From contig JBBPYA010000087.1 in NCBI GenBank assembly GCA_038200385.1, positions 1 to 26,426 of the forward strand: a DNA stretch of 26,426 nt, in the 5' to 3' direction. Origin of the DNA: JBBPYA01 sp038200385 (GTDB lineage Bacteria; Actinomycetota; Actinomycetes; Mycobacteriales; Geodermatophilaceae). Below are positions 13,723 to 22,294 of this stretch, in pieces. Position 1 is the first letter of the stretch; every line of letters starts with the position of its first letter. The notes below the pieces were generated by a model that had not been told where the DNA came from, ran no database searches, and worked only from the letters and a program-made list of their open reading frames with translations. A program made the translations under genes and the position numbers.

Positions 13723-13764
13723 TCGTCAACTCCGCAGCGCCTCCCCCGCGCGGCGACGGACAGC

Positions 13765-14439
13765 TCAGCCGGGTGCGGTCACGTTGGCCCGCACTGCCGT
13801 CGCGACGCCGGTCAGTCCCGCGGCCATCCGGTCGGCCGGCAGCACTCCGGGGACCAGGCTCAAGGAGTAGGTCAACGTGCCGTCGGCGAAGACCAGGGTG
13901 GTGCCCAGCACCCCCGCCAGCAGCATCGCCGGGATGTCCCCGACGGTCGTGGTGCTGATCCGGTCCCCGGCAGCCTGCCGGTCGTTCGTGGTGATCTCGA
14001 TCCGGTCGGCCGCAGCGGTGTCGTCGGTATAGCTGGACACCGAGATCTCCAGCTGCGGGGGCTGCTTCTTGCCGTCCGGCCCGACGACCACGCCGTAGCC
14101 GCAGGTGATCCGGTCGGTGCGGCCGATACCGGGCAGCGGCTGGCCGCGCACGTAGGAGACGGAGCCGGGCAGCCCGACCCCGAGGGCCGCGGGCACCTCG
14201 GTCACCGACAGCAATCCGCCGCAGTCCGCCGGAGGCGCGAGCGGCGGCGCGACCGGTGTGGACGTCGGAGCCGGAGAACTGCTCGCCACCGCCGAGGTAC
14301 TCCTCGCGGTGGTCGAAGCCGGCCCGGCGGCAGTGCTACCGGCCGTGCATCCGGACAGCAGCACCACGAGCAGGCCCGTCACGAAGACAGCACCGGACCC
14401 GCCCCGCGAACGGGACAGGTCCGGTGCCGAACTGATCAC
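13765..14439 (-). CDS. Secreted lipoprotein coupled to the S8 protease
   Basis: A 224-residue lipoprotein. The signal peptide has an Arg-containing N-region and a hydrophobic core VFVTGLLVVLLSGC with lipobox Cys31, followed by a Ser/Thr/Ala/Pro linker. The mature domain (about 70-224) contains ADCGGLLSVTEVPAALGV, ITCGYGVVV and LEISVSSYTDD. Two cysteines could form a disulfide; the layout resembles DUF3558-type lipoproteins of actinobacteria, but I am not certain. Its GTG start overlaps the stop of the upstream protease gene by 4 bp (GTGA), so the two are translationally coupled. It may assist the protease, be its substrate, or anchor it near the membrane. Confidence 0.75.
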   Translation of the reverse strand: MISSAPDLSRSRGGSGAVFVTGLLVVLLSGCTAGSTAAGPASTTARSTSAVASSSPAPTSTPVAPPLAPPADCGGLLSVTEVPAALGVGLPGSVSYVRGQPLPGIGRTDRITCGYGVVVGPDGKKQPPQLEISVSSYTDDTAAADRIEITTNDRQAAGDRISTTTVGDIPAMLLAGVLGTTLVFADGTLTYSLSLVPGVLPADRMAAGLTGVATAVRANVTAPG

Positions 14440-17400
14440 GGAGCCGGGGGTCCCCCAGTCACCGGCACAGCCTGCGCGTCCGTGGACAGGTTCCGGTCGA
14501 AGAGCAGCAACAGCCCGAACTGGGTGGACGGGCCCGGATTGACGTTGGCCGTGACCAGCGACTGCGTGGTCGACGCCGGCGGCACGACCACCTTGTCCGT
14601 GCCCCCCTCGACGCTGTACCGGGGCTGCCCCACGGTCCAGGTCATCCCCGCGATCGAATCGGTGACCAGACCGGAGAAGTAGTCGTCGTAGGCCAGCACC
14701 GAGAAGTCGAACGTCTTACCGCGGGACAGCCCGAGCACCGAGCGGGGCACCGTGTACACCACCGTCGAGGAATCGAAGTCGGCGATCGTGTAGTAGTACG
14801 CCGTCGCGACGCCGGTCCCGATGTTCAGGACGTAGACCAGGCTCTGGCCGGTACTGCCAAATCCGCCCGCCTCCTGCTGGTAGACCGCGTAGTCCGGCGT
14901 CCCGTCCCGGTTGGTGTCGATGTCGACCTCGTACCCAGCCGGGTAGAGCGGGACGGCCTGTCGCTGCCGACCGGCAATGGCGAACTGGATCCGGTCGGAG
15001 GTGAGACTGTCCCGGACTCCCACCGAGTCCAGATCGATGACCGCGACGTTGGACCCGGCCGATCCCGGGTCACCGGGGCCCGGGATGGGCTGCCGCGGGC
15101 TGACGCCGGTCAGGCCGTACACGTTGGCCACCCCGGTCTGCACGGCCGACCGGTTGGTCAGCGACAGCGTGCCCGTGCGGCTGGCGCCGAGCGCGACCTT
15201 GCCGTCGGCGCTGACGTCGGCGGACCGGCGCGGGAGCACCTGCCAGCCCAGGTGCAGCGTCTCTGCCGAGGACGTCGCCAGCACGAACCCGTCGTACTCC
15301 GGGCCGTTGAGCGTGGAGCCGTCCCCGTCGGACCCGGCGTTGCCGGTGAACGGCCAGACCGGCAGCTTCGCCGGGTTGATGGTCAGCGTGGCCCGCACGT
15401 CGCGGATCGCACCGGCCGGCACCGTGACCGAGGCCGGAACGTCCAGCCGGACCGCGCCGGTGGCGGCGTCGGCCGGATCCCGGAACACCGACTGCAGCTG
15501 GTACGTCGCGGTGCTCCGCCCGGTGTTACCGAGCTTCAGCGCGATCGAGTAGCTGCGCGGCGTGTCCAGCCGGGGCAGCCCGAAGGACAGGTTGCCGCTG
15601 CCCTGCTGGGTGTTGAGCAGGACACCCCGGTGGTCCGCGGCCGGCTGTACCCGCACCTCGCCCGCGCCGACCCGGGTGATCGGGGTCGGGTACAGGTTGG
15701 CGTTGGAGTCCGGCGTCTTGTTCTCGGTGCTGGCGCCGTTGAGCAGCCGGGACTTGATCACCGCGGGCGGAACGCCGGGGAACTTGTCGATCACCAGGGC
15801 GGCCGATCCGGTGACCACGGGCGCCGCGCCGGAGGTCCCGCCGAAGTTGGTCTCCTCGTTGCCCGTGCCCACCTCGGCGGACAGCCAGGCACCCGGCGCG
15901 CCGATGTCCGGCTTGACCGCACCGTCGGCGATGCGAGGTCCGCGGCTGGAGGTGCCGACCGTGGTGTTCGTCAGCGAGATCGCCGCTGCCGGGTCGATGA
16001 CGACGTTGACGTCGCCGTTGGCGTCGGCGTCAACCAGCGCCTGACCGGCGTCCATCGAGATCGTCAGGGTCGGGATCACGACCGGCTCGCCGCCGCCGAA
16101 GGAGAACGTCGGGGGGTCACCGGGCACGTTGTTCCAGATCACCGCGGCTGTCGCCCCGGCGGCCTGGGCGTTCTGCGCCTTCAGCGAGGCCGCGCACGAC
16201 CCGCGCATGATCAGGGCCACCGATCCGGCCGGGAACGAGGAGAAGTCCGATGCGGCGCAGCCCAGGTTGGGAACCGGCTGGGCCAACGTGCCGGTGATCG
16301 TGCTGGTCAGGGGGGCGCCCCACGGCTGCAGCACCGAGAACCGCACGGTGTTGTCCTGCAGCGACGGGATGATCGGGGAGACGACCTTGATCGGGTACAG
16401 CGCGTCGTCGGGCAGGGCGGTCTGCGCCACGCTGATCGCGCGGGCCGCCGTGGACGGCGAGCCGACGATGAACGGCCGGTCGGCACTGTTGCCGGCCGAG
16501 ATGACGGCGACGATGCCGGCCCGGACCGCGTTGTCCACCGCGACGGTGAGGTCGTCCTGCGGCTGGCCGTAGGAGGATCCGAGGGACAGGTTCATCACGT
16601 TGGCGGCGTCGTCCATGTTGCCGTCACCGTTGGGGTCCAGGGCGTAGTCGACGGCCTGCAGCAGGGCGACCCCGCTGCATGCGGTGGCCACTGCCGAGCA
16701 CACTTTGAGCGCCAGGACGTCGGCGCCGTAGGCGATGCCCCGGTGCGTGTCGTCGGCACTGTGGCCGGTGGAGATGTCGATGACGTGCGTGCCGTGACCC
16801 TCGAAGTCGATCGGGTTGGGGTCCGGGCTGAGGTCGGTGACCGTGGAGCCGTTCCAGGACTCCCCGATGAAGTCGTAGCCGCCGACCACCTTGGGCGCGC
16901 CGGGCCCGAACAGCTTGGCGCAGCCACCGCGGGGGGCGACGTCCCGCTGGGCGTAGCAGGCGTCGTAGGCCGCCGTTGTGCCGGGGCCACCGAGGTTGCG
17001 GTGCGTGTAGTCCGCCCCGGAGTCCAGGACCGCGACCGTGACACCCTTACCGCTGTACCCCTCGGCCCACACCGGAGCGGCCTGCACGTACTGCGCGGCC
17101 TGGGCCAGGCTGCCCGACTGCGACGCGTCCTCGTGGATCTCGTACTTGGCGACCGGCTTGACGCTCACGACGCCGGGGAGGGCGGCCAGGTCAGCGACCT
17201 TGGCCGCGTCCACCTGGACAGCGACCACGTTGGCAGCCAGCGCGGAGCGGCCGAGTTCGCGCGCCCCCAGCCGGGCGGCGGCGGTCATGAACCGGTCCTG
17301 CTGGCCGCGCACGGCGGCGGTCCGGGCCCGCTGGGTCGCGGTGTCCGGGAGGGTCCCGGCCGGGATGGCGCCGTCGGCGACCGCGGCGGCCAGGGGCACC

Positions 17401-17630
17401 TCGGACAGCCTCACCGAGACCGTCACCGACCCGGTGGCCCCGCGCAGGGCAGGTGCCACGACCCCGGTGCGGGTCGTGGCATCGCGGACGGACTGCGGCA
17501 CGGCGAGGGGGTCGGAGCCGGCGGCCGGGGCGGCACCCGCCGCACCAGCCGAACCGAGGACGAGCCCGGACAGGGCGATCAGACAGACGGCTGTCCGGGC
17601 CGTTCCGGCGATGGAGGTACGACGGCGCAT
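14436..17630 (-). CDS. Secreted subtilisin-like (S8) serine protease with PA domain
   Basis: A 1064-residue exported protease. The signal peptide spans about 1-34 (TAVCLIALSGLVLGSAGAAG, ending AGAAPA). An inhibitor-I9-like propeptide runs to about 166 (VTVSVRLSEVPL ... ALPGVVSVKPV). The catalytic domain starts near 180. Its triad is Asp203 in VAVLDSGADYTH, His279 in FEGHGTHV and Ser600 in GGTSGAAP, with the oxyanion Asn381 in ISAGNSA. A PA domain is inserted between His and Ser at about 430-545 (GSVALIMRGSCAASLKAQNA). The last 400 residues form Ig/fibronectin-like beta-rich domains. HGTHV is followed by IDI where most relatives have AGI. Start ATG 17630 has AGGGAG at a good distance; the frame upstream lacks family features. 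The coupled downstream lipoprotein shares its mRNA. The substrate is unknown. Confidence 0.93.
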   Translation of the reverse strand: MRRRTSIAGTARTAVCLIALSGLVLGSAGAAGAAPAAGSDPLAVPQSVRDATTRTGVVAPALRGATGSVTVSVRLSEVPLAAAVADGAIPAGTLPDTATQRARTAAVRGQQDRFMTAAARLGARELGRSALAANVVAVQVDAAKVADLAALPGVVSVKPVAKYEIHEDASQSGSLAQAAQYVQAAPVWAEGYSGKGVTVAVLDSGADYTHRNLGGPGTTAAYDACYAQRDVAPRGGCAKLFGPGAPKVVGGYDFIGESWNGSTVTDLSPDPNPIDFEGHGTHVIDISTGHSADDTHRGIAYGADVLALKVCSAVATACSGVALLQAVDYALDPNGDGNMDDAANVMNLSLGSSYGQPQDDLTVAVDNAVRAGIVAVISAGNSADRPFIVGSPSTAARAISVAQTALPDDALYPIKVVSPIIPSLQDNTVRFSVLQPWGAPLTSTITGTLAQPVPNLGCAASDFSSFPAGSVALIMRGSCAASLKAQNAQAAGATAAVIWNNVPGDPPTFSFGGGEPVVIPTLTISMDAGQALVDADANGDVNVVIDPAAAISLTNTTVGTSSRGPRIADGAVKPDIGAPGAWLSAEVGTGNEETNFGGTSGAAPVVTGSAALVIDKFPGVPPAVIKSRLLNGASTENKTPDSNANLYPTPITRVGAGEVRVQPAADHRGVLLNTQQGSGNLSFGLPRLDTPRSYSIALKLGNTGRSTATYQLQSVFRDPADAATGAVRLDVPASVTVPAGAIRDVRATLTINPAKLPVWPFTGNAGSDGDGSTLNGPEYDGFVLATSSAETLHLGWQVLPRRSADVSADGKVALGASRTGTLSLTNRSAVQTGVANVYGLTGVSPRQPIPGPGDPGSAGSNVAVIDLDSVGVRDSLTSDRIQFAIAGRQRQAVPLYPAGYEVDIDTNRDGTPDYAVYQQEAGGFGSTGQSLVYVLNIGTGVATAYYYTIADFDSSTVVYTVPRSVLGLSRGKTFDFSVLAYDDYFSGLVTDSIAGMTWTVGQPRYSVEGGTDKVVVPPASTTQSLVTANVNPGPSTQFGLLLLFDRNLSTDAQAVPVTGGPPAP

Positions 17631-17744
17631 GTGCGCTCCCTGAGCAGAGGACCGGGGACTGGCGGCGTCAGCCAAACAGCCGATCGGCTGCCACGCAACC
17701 GCTACCGCCTGAAATTGGCTGGGCACCGTCCGATATGGGCGAAA

Positions 17745-17786
17745 CGCAGACCGGCCGGGCCCCAGTCGGGGCCCGGCCGGTCTGCG
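17745..17786 (-). terminator. Strong rho-independent terminator downstream of rpsA
   Basis: A perfect 19-bp stem (CGCAGACCGGCCGGGCCCC at 17745-17763, its complement at 17768-17786) with a 4-nt loop, starting 11 bases after the rpsA stop. On the minus strand it is followed by TTTCGCCC, only a short U run, as is common in GC-rich actinobacteria. It separates rpsA from the protease/lipoprotein/coaE group. Confidence 0.8.
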
Positions 17787-17797
17787 GCGGATCTGGA

Positions 17798-19249
17798 CTA
17801 GCGGTCGCCGGCGAGCTTCTCCCGCAGCGCGGCGAGCGCCTCGTCGGTGGCCAGGGTGCCGGAGTCGGTGGGCTCGGAGGTGTACGACGTCGGTCCGCTG
17901 GCTTCGGCGTCCGCGGCCTGCGCCGAGGCGATCTGCTTCTGGTGGGCCTCGAAACGGGTCTGCGCCTCGGCGTACTGCCGTTCCCACTCCGCCCGCTGCT
18001 TCTCATAGCCGGGCAGCCAGTCGTTGGTTTCCGGGTCGAAGCCGTCGGGGTAGATGTACTCACCCTGGTCGTTGTAGTTGGCGTCCATCCCGTAGGCCGA
18101 GGGATCGAACGTGGCCGCGTCGCCCACGGTGCCCTCGTTGGCCTGCTTCAGCGACAGGCTGATCCGGCGCCGCTCCAGGTCGATGTCGATGACCTTGACC
18201 ATGATCTCGTCGCCGACGTTGACGACCTGCTCAGGGATCTCCACGTGCCGTTCGGCCAGCTCCGAGATGTGCACCAGTCCCTCGATGCCCTCCTCGACCC
18301 GGACGAACGCGCCGAACGGGACGAGCTTGGTGACCCGGCCCGGCACGACCTGCCCGAGCTGATGGGTCCGGGCGAACTGCCGCCACGGGTCCTCCTGGGT
18401 CGCCTTGAGGCTCAGCGAGACCCGCTCGCGGTCCAGATCGACGTCCAGGACCTCGATGGTGACGTCCTGGCCGACCTCGACGACCTCGCTCGGGTGGTCG
18501 ATGTGCTTCCAGGACAGCTCCGAGACGTGCACCAGACCGTCGACGCCGCCGAGGTCCACGAACGCACCGAAGTTCACGATGCTCGACACCACACCGGAGC
18601 GGACCTGGCCCTTGGCCAGCTTGTTCAGGAACTCGCTGCGCACCTCGGACTGGGTCTGCTCCAGCCACTGCCGACGGGAGAGCACCACGTTGTTGCGGTT
18701 CTTGTCCAGCTCGATGATCTTGGCTTCGAGCCGCTGCCCGACGTAGGGCTGCAGATCGCGCACCCGGCGCATCTCGACCAGGGAGGCGGGCAGGAAGCCG
18801 CGCAGCCCGATGTCCAGGATCAGCCCGCCCTTGACCACCTCGATGACGGTGCCCTCGACGACCTGGTCCTCTTCCTTGAGCCGCTCGATCGTGCCCCACG
18901 CGCGCTCGTACTGCGCGCGCTTCTTGGACAGGATCAGCCGGCCCTCCTTGTCCTCCTTCTGCAGGACCAGGGCCTCGACCTCGTCGCCGACGGAGACGAC
19001 CTCGTTCGGGTCGACGTCGTGCTTGATCGACAACTCGCGGGAGGGGATGACACCTTCGGTCTTGTAGCCGATGTCGAGCAGGACCTCGTCACGGTCGACC
19101 TTGACGATGGTGCCTTCGACGATGTCGCCGTCGTTGAAGTACTTGATGGTCGCGTCGATCGCGGCCATGAAGTCCTCCGCGGTGCCGATGTCGTTCACGG
19201 CGACCTGTGGTGTGCTGTGCTGGGGTCGAGCCTCGGTGGTGGACGTCAT
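17798..19249 (-). CDS. rpsA: 30S ribosomal protein S1
   Basis: Binds mRNA on the 30S subunit and helps initiation. The 483-residue protein has four S1 RNA-binding domains at about residues 39-110, 127-193, 214-283 and 299-368. Each ends in the typical S-L/R-R/K run (LILSKKRAQ, VVLSRRQW, VSLSLKATQEDPW, ISLSLKQA). Four domains and an acidic, Gln/Ala-rich C-terminal tail are the usual actinobacterial form; E. coli S1 has six. Start ATG 19249 (MTSTTEARPQ) follows GGAG at a slightly long spacing. A promoter is visible about 165 bp upstream, leaving a leader of about 155 nt that could carry control, and a strong terminator follows the stop. Confidence 0.97.
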   Translation of the reverse strand: MTSTTEARPQHSTPQVAVNDIGTAEDFMAAIDATIKYFNDGDIVEGTIVKVDRDEVLLDIGYKTEGVIPSRELSIKHDVDPNEVVSVGDEVEALVLQKEDKEGRLILSKKRAQYERAWGTIERLKEEDQVVEGTVIEVVKGGLILDIGLRGFLPASLVEMRRVRDLQPYVGQRLEAKIIELDKNRNNVVLSRRQWLEQTQSEVRSEFLNKLAKGQVRSGVVSSIVNFGAFVDLGGVDGLVHVSELSWKHIDHPSEVVEVGQDVTIEVLDVDLDRERVSLSLKATQEDPWRQFARTHQLGQVVPGRVTKLVPFGAFVRVEEGIEGLVHISELAERHVEIPEQVVNVGDEIMVKVIDIDLERRRISLSLKQANEGTVGDAATFDPSAYGMDANYNDQGEYIYPDGFDPETNDWLPGYEKQRAEWERQYAEAQTRFEAHQKQIASAQAADAEASGPTSYTSEPTDSGTLATDEALAALREKLAGDR

Positions 19250-19412
19250 GTCGGTGGGATCTCCGGACGGGTGTGGTGGTGTCGGCGCGTCGCGGGCCCT
19301 CCGTCCGACAATGACTGAGGCAGCAAGTGAGAGCTGGGGCGGCGACAGACCTTGCAGTAACGAGCGCGGCCTGCTCCCTGTCGAGGGCGCGCAGACCCGC
19401 AATGCGCTTTCC

Positions 19413-19442
19413 ATCGTAGTCGGGGGTCGAAAACAGGGTCAA
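19413..19442 (-). promoter_or_regulatory. Predicted housekeeping promoter of rpsA
   Basis: On the minus strand TTGACC (19442-19437) is followed after 18 bases by TACGAT (19418-19413), a good match to the primary sigma consensus (TTGACA/TANNNT). Transcription would start near 19405, giving an rpsA leader of about 155 nt. The -35 lies only 12 bp from the divergent methyltransferase start, so regulation of the two may interfere. Confidence 0.7.
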
Positions 19443-19453
19443 TCGAAGCCGAG

Positions 19454-20344
19454 GTGATGGTGCCCGATCGTGATCCGGATCCGCCGGGAACGGTGCCGCC
19501 GCGGGCTGCGGCCGGCCCGTCGCGGCCCTCGGCCGCCGAGATCCTCGGCACCACCGGCGTGGGCTACCGCCGCGTGGACGCGCGGGACAGCGCCCGGGCG
19601 AACCGGCGGTGGTGGGACGCCGACGCCGACGACTACCTGGCCGAGCACGCCGTCGACATCGGCGAGGTGGAGTTCCTGTGGTGCCCGGAGGGTCTGACCG
19701 AGGCCGCTGCCGGGTTGCTCGGCGCGGTGTCCGGCCGGCGGGTGCTGGAGGTCGGCTGCGGCTCGGCGCCGTGCGCGCGCTGGCTGGCTGCCCGGGGCGC
19801 CGTGGTGGTCGCGTTCGACCTGTCCCGGGGCATGCTCGGACACGCCGTGGCGGCAGGCCGGCGGACCGAGGTCGCGGTGCCGCTGGTGCAGGCCGATGCC
19901 TGCGCTCTGCCGTTCGCCGACGGCAGCTTCGACGTGGCCTGCTCCTCGTTCGGGGCGGTCGTGTTCGTCGCGGACTCGGCGCTGTTGCTGCGCGAGGTCG
20001 CGCGGGTGCTGCGCCCCGGCGGGCATTGGGTGTTCTCGGTGACCCACCCGATGCGGTGGATCTTCGCCGACGATCCGGGGCCGGACGGACTGGTGGTCCA
20101 GCGCAGCTACTTCGACCGGTCCGCGTACGCCGAGTTCGACGACGAGGGTACGCCGACGTACGTCGAGCATCACCGCACCATGGGCGACCGGGTCCGGGAG
20201 ATCGTCGCGGCCGGCCTGGAACTGCTCGACGTCGTCGAGCCGGAGTGGTCACCGGGCCGGGTGCGGGAATGGGGTCAGTGGAGCCCGCTGCGCGGAGCCC
20301 TGATGCCCGGAACGGCAATCTACCGCTGTCGCAAGCTCGGCTGA
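19454..20344 (+). CDS. Class I SAM-dependent methyltransferase
   Basis: A 296-residue Rossmann-fold methyltransferase of the Methyltransf_11 type. Motif I is VLEVGCGSAPCARWLAARG (about 97-115), followed by the acidic residue of motif II in VVAFDLSRGML, DACALPFADGSFD before strand 4, and EVARVLRPGGHWVFSV (motif for strand 5). The N-terminal 45 residues are Pro/Ala-rich and less conserved, and the start may be GTG 19454 or ATG 19457. It is divergent from rpsA, a placement I recall in many actinobacteria. The substrate cannot be told; the RRWWDADADDYLAEH segment is typical of this uncharacterised actinobacterial subgroup. Confidence 0.9.
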   Translation: MMVPDRDPDPPGTVPPRAAAGPSRPSAAEILGTTGVGYRRVDARDSARANRRWWDADADDYLAEHAVDIGEVEFLWCPEGLTEAAAGLLGAVSGRRVLEVGCGSAPCARWLAARGAVVVAFDLSRGMLGHAVAAGRRTEVAVPLVQADACALPFADGSFDVACSSFGAVVFVADSALLLREVARVLRPGGHWVFSVTHPMRWIFADDPGPDGLVVQRSYFDRSAYAEFDDEGTPTYVEHHRTMGDRVREIVAAGLELLDVVEPEWSPGRVREWGQWSPLRGALMPGTAIYRCRKLG

Positions 20345-20440
20345 GGCCCGATGCAGCGGTAATGCCCCCGTAGCACGGACGCCGCCCCTCGCCGGTCGTG
20401 CGGACCGTAGGGTCGGGTCCTGGGCGCCGGGAGGTATGCA

Positions 20441-21007
20441 GTGGTGGGCAAGGAAATCCGACGGTGGGTGCTGGCTGTCTCGGTCACCGCCGTGCTGCTC
20501 ACCGGCTGCGCCGGAGGAACCGGAGCCGTGGCCGGCGGCAATCCGGGCCCCGCCCCGGCGACGGCAACGGATGCCGGCGGTGCGACCGCCGACCAATCCA
20601 GTGCCGCGCTGGCCTTTTCAGGGACCACCCTGACCGGAACCACCCTGGACGCCTCGACCCTGGCCGGGCAACCGGTCGTGCTGTGGTTCTGGGCGCCGTG
20701 GTGCACCATCTGCCGGGCCGAGGCCCCGGACGTGGCGGCGGTCGCCGCGGAGTTCAAGGGCTCGGTCACGTTCCTCGGTATCCCCGGGCGGGGGCCTGAG
20801 GCCGACATGCAGGCCTTCGTCGACCAGACGGGCACGACCGGCTTCGAGCACGTCGTCGACGCCGACGGGGCGCTGTGGCAGTACTTCGGAGTCATCTCAC
20901 AGCCGTCTTTCGTCTTCGTGGACAGCGCCGGTACGGCGTCCTCCTTCGCCGGCAGCCTGCCCGCCGACGCCCTGCGCCAGGCGGCGTCGGACCTGGTCAG
21001 CGGCTGA
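20441..21007 (+). CDS. TlpA/ResA-like thioredoxin lipoprotein
   Basis: A 188-residue extracytoplasmic thiol-disulfide protein. The signal peptide ends in lipobox LLTGC (Cys23), followed by a Gly/Ala/Thr linker. The thioredoxin domain (about 57-186) has the redox motif WCTIC (Cys88, Cys91) in LWFWAPWCTICRAEAPDV, and the cis-Pro in SQPSFVFV. The start is GTG 20441 with GGGAGG about seven bases upstream. A nearby ATG at 20436 is in another frame. The CcdA gene follows after 12 bp, so the protein most likely receives electrons through CcdA. It may reduce cytochrome c apoproteins or other exported disulfides, much like the DsbE/DsbF lipoproteins of mycobacteria. Confidence 0.9.
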   Translation: MVGKEIRRWVLAVSVTAVLLTGCAGGTGAVAGGNPGPAPATATDAGGATADQSSAALAFSGTTLTGTTLDASTLAGQPVVLWFWAPWCTICRAEAPDVAAVAAEFKGSVTFLGIPGRGPEADMQAFVDQTGTTGFEHVVDADGALWQYFGVISQPSFVFVDSAGTASSFAGSLPADALRQAASDLVSG

Positions 21008-21019
21008 CCGGAGGCGGCG

Positions 21020-21910
21020 ATGCTGGAGACCGGGCTGCTGGCCCTTGCCCTGGTGGCCGGCGCGGTCGCCGCGTTCAACCCCTGCGGTTTCGCCCTGCTG
21101 CCGGCGTACCTCGGCATGCTCGTGGTCGACGCCCCGGGCTCCGGGGGCGGCCGGACCGCGGCCCTGCGCCAGGCCGTCCGCTTCGCTGCCGGGATGACGG
21201 TCGGCTTCGTCGCCGTGTTCGGGGCGTTCGGGGCGATCGTCGCGCCACTGGCGTTGTCCTTCGAGCGTTACCTCCCGATCGTGACCATCGTCATGGGCGG
21301 CGTGCTGCTCCTGCTCGGTGGCTGGCTGCTCGCCGGCCGCTCGCTGGCACTGCCCGGCCTGCCGCGCTGGGGAACGGCGCCCACCAGGACCTGGGCCAGC
21401 CAGATCGGCTACGGCGTGTCCTTCGCGTTGGCGTCGCTGTCCTGCACCGTCGGCCCGTTCCTCGCGGTCACCTCGGGGTCGCTGCGGGGCGGTAGCGGGC
21501 TCGGTGTCCTCGGGGCCTTCGTGGCCTACGCCGTCGGCATGGGCACCGTCGTGCTGCTCCTCGCCGTGGCCGTGGTCACGGCCAGCACCGCGGTCGTGCT
21601 CCGGATGCGGCGGGCCGCCCCGGTGATCAGCCGGTTGAGCGGGCTGCTGCTTCTCCTCGCCGGCGGATACGTGGCGTGGTACGGCTGGTTCGAGCTGCGG
21701 GTACTGGCCGGCTCGGCGACGTCCGACCCCGTCGTCGCGGCGGCGATCGGCATCCAGGGCTGGCTGACCCGGGCGGTGGCCGGTCTGGGCGCGCCCGTCC
21801 TGGCCGGGCTGGCAGCACTGGCGGTCGCCGGGGTCCTGCTCGCCGTCGCGCGGCGCGACCGGGCCGGGACGGGACTGGGCCGGCGGACGCGCGGGTCGGT
21901 GCGGCGTTGA
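21020..21910 (+). CDS. CcdA/DsbD-family transmembrane thiol-disulfide carrier
   Basis: A 296-residue polytopic membrane protein that moves reducing power from cytoplasmic thioredoxin to exported partners. Two conserved cysteines mark the family: Cys22 in AAFNPCGFALLPAYL and Cys142 in LASLSCTVGPFL. Six CcdA helices are visible (about 4-22, 55-75, 85-105, 128-150, 160-185, 200-215), plus one further hydrophobic segment near 255-285 (GLAALAVAGVLLAVA) before an Arg-rich tail. GGAGG sits just upstream of ATG 21020. It is the second gene after the TlpA-like lipoprotein. The stop overlaps a TTG that starts the DUF3179 remnant (TTGA), so that gene was once coupled to it. Confidence 0.92.
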   Translation: MLETGLLALALVAGAVAAFNPCGFALLPAYLGMLVVDAPGSGGGRTAALRQAVRFAAGMTVGFVAVFGAFGAIVAPLALSFERYLPIVTIVMGGVLLLLGGWLLAGRSLALPGLPRWGTAPTRTWASQIGYGVSFALASLSCTVGPFLAVTSGSLRGGSGLGVLGAFVAYAVGMGTVVLLLAVAVVTASTAVVLRMRRAAPVISRLSGLLLLLAGGYVAWYGWFELRVLAGSATSDPVVAAAIGIQGWLTRAVAGLGAPVLAGLAALAVAGVLLAVARRDRAGTGLGRRTRGSVRR

Positions 21911-22278
21911 GGGCACGCAGGGCCGGATCCACCGCTCGGTGTTTGGCCGTCCTCGTCGTGGTGGCCGCGGTGCTGGCGGCGTGCACCTCCACGGCGCCGG
22001 ACATCGCCCGGCCCGGCCGCGGACCCCATCCAGATCATGATCTGGCACGAGATCGTCAACGGCACCGTCGACGGACGTCCGGTGGCGGTCACCTACTGAC
22101 GTTCGCCGCGACCGGCGACGAGCGGTTCACCGACGCCCAGACCGGCTCGACCTGGGACGTCCTCGGCCGGGCCCTGGACGGCCCGTTGGCAGGCACCCAG
22201 CTGCGGCAGGTCTCGCACCTGGATACGTTCTGGTTCGCCTGGGCGGCGTTCCGGCCGCAGACCCGGATGATCTCGTGA
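21907..22278 (+). pseudogene. DUF3179-like lipoprotein gene, internally deleted and frameshifted
   Basis: From TTG 21907, overlapping the ccdA stop, the reading gives a lipoprotein signal (RCLAVLVVVAAVLAACTS, lipobox LAAC). Near 22013 the frame changes and ADPIQIMIWHEIVNGTVDGR PVAVTY appears, which is the DUF3179 core. It then meets a TGA where the family has its CPLC motif. The reading resumes in the first frame as LLTFAATGDERFTDAQTGSTW and GPLAGTQLRQVSHLDTFWFA WAAF, and ends at TGA 22276-22278. The stretch around CPLC, some 20-25 residues, is deleted, as is most of the region between signal and core. A chance open frame joins the two ends, giving a false small ORF. Confidence 0.75.
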
Positions 22279-22294
22279 CGACAGAGGTGCTGCG

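Noticed and set aside
15252..17801. An 849-codon plus-strand open frame
   Set aside because: It is antisense to the S8 protease, whose catalytic triad, propeptide and PA domain are plain. The plus-strand reading is low-complexity Arg/Gly/Val/Asp.
17453..19318. A 621-codon plus-strand open frame
   Set aside because: It is antisense to rpsA and crosses both its terminator and its start; it has no domain.
21676..22278. A 200-codon frame spanning the end of ccdA and the DUF3179 remnant as a real gene
   Set aside because: The first part is an out-of-frame shadow of ccdA; the second joins two disconnected DUF3179 pieces around a deletion.
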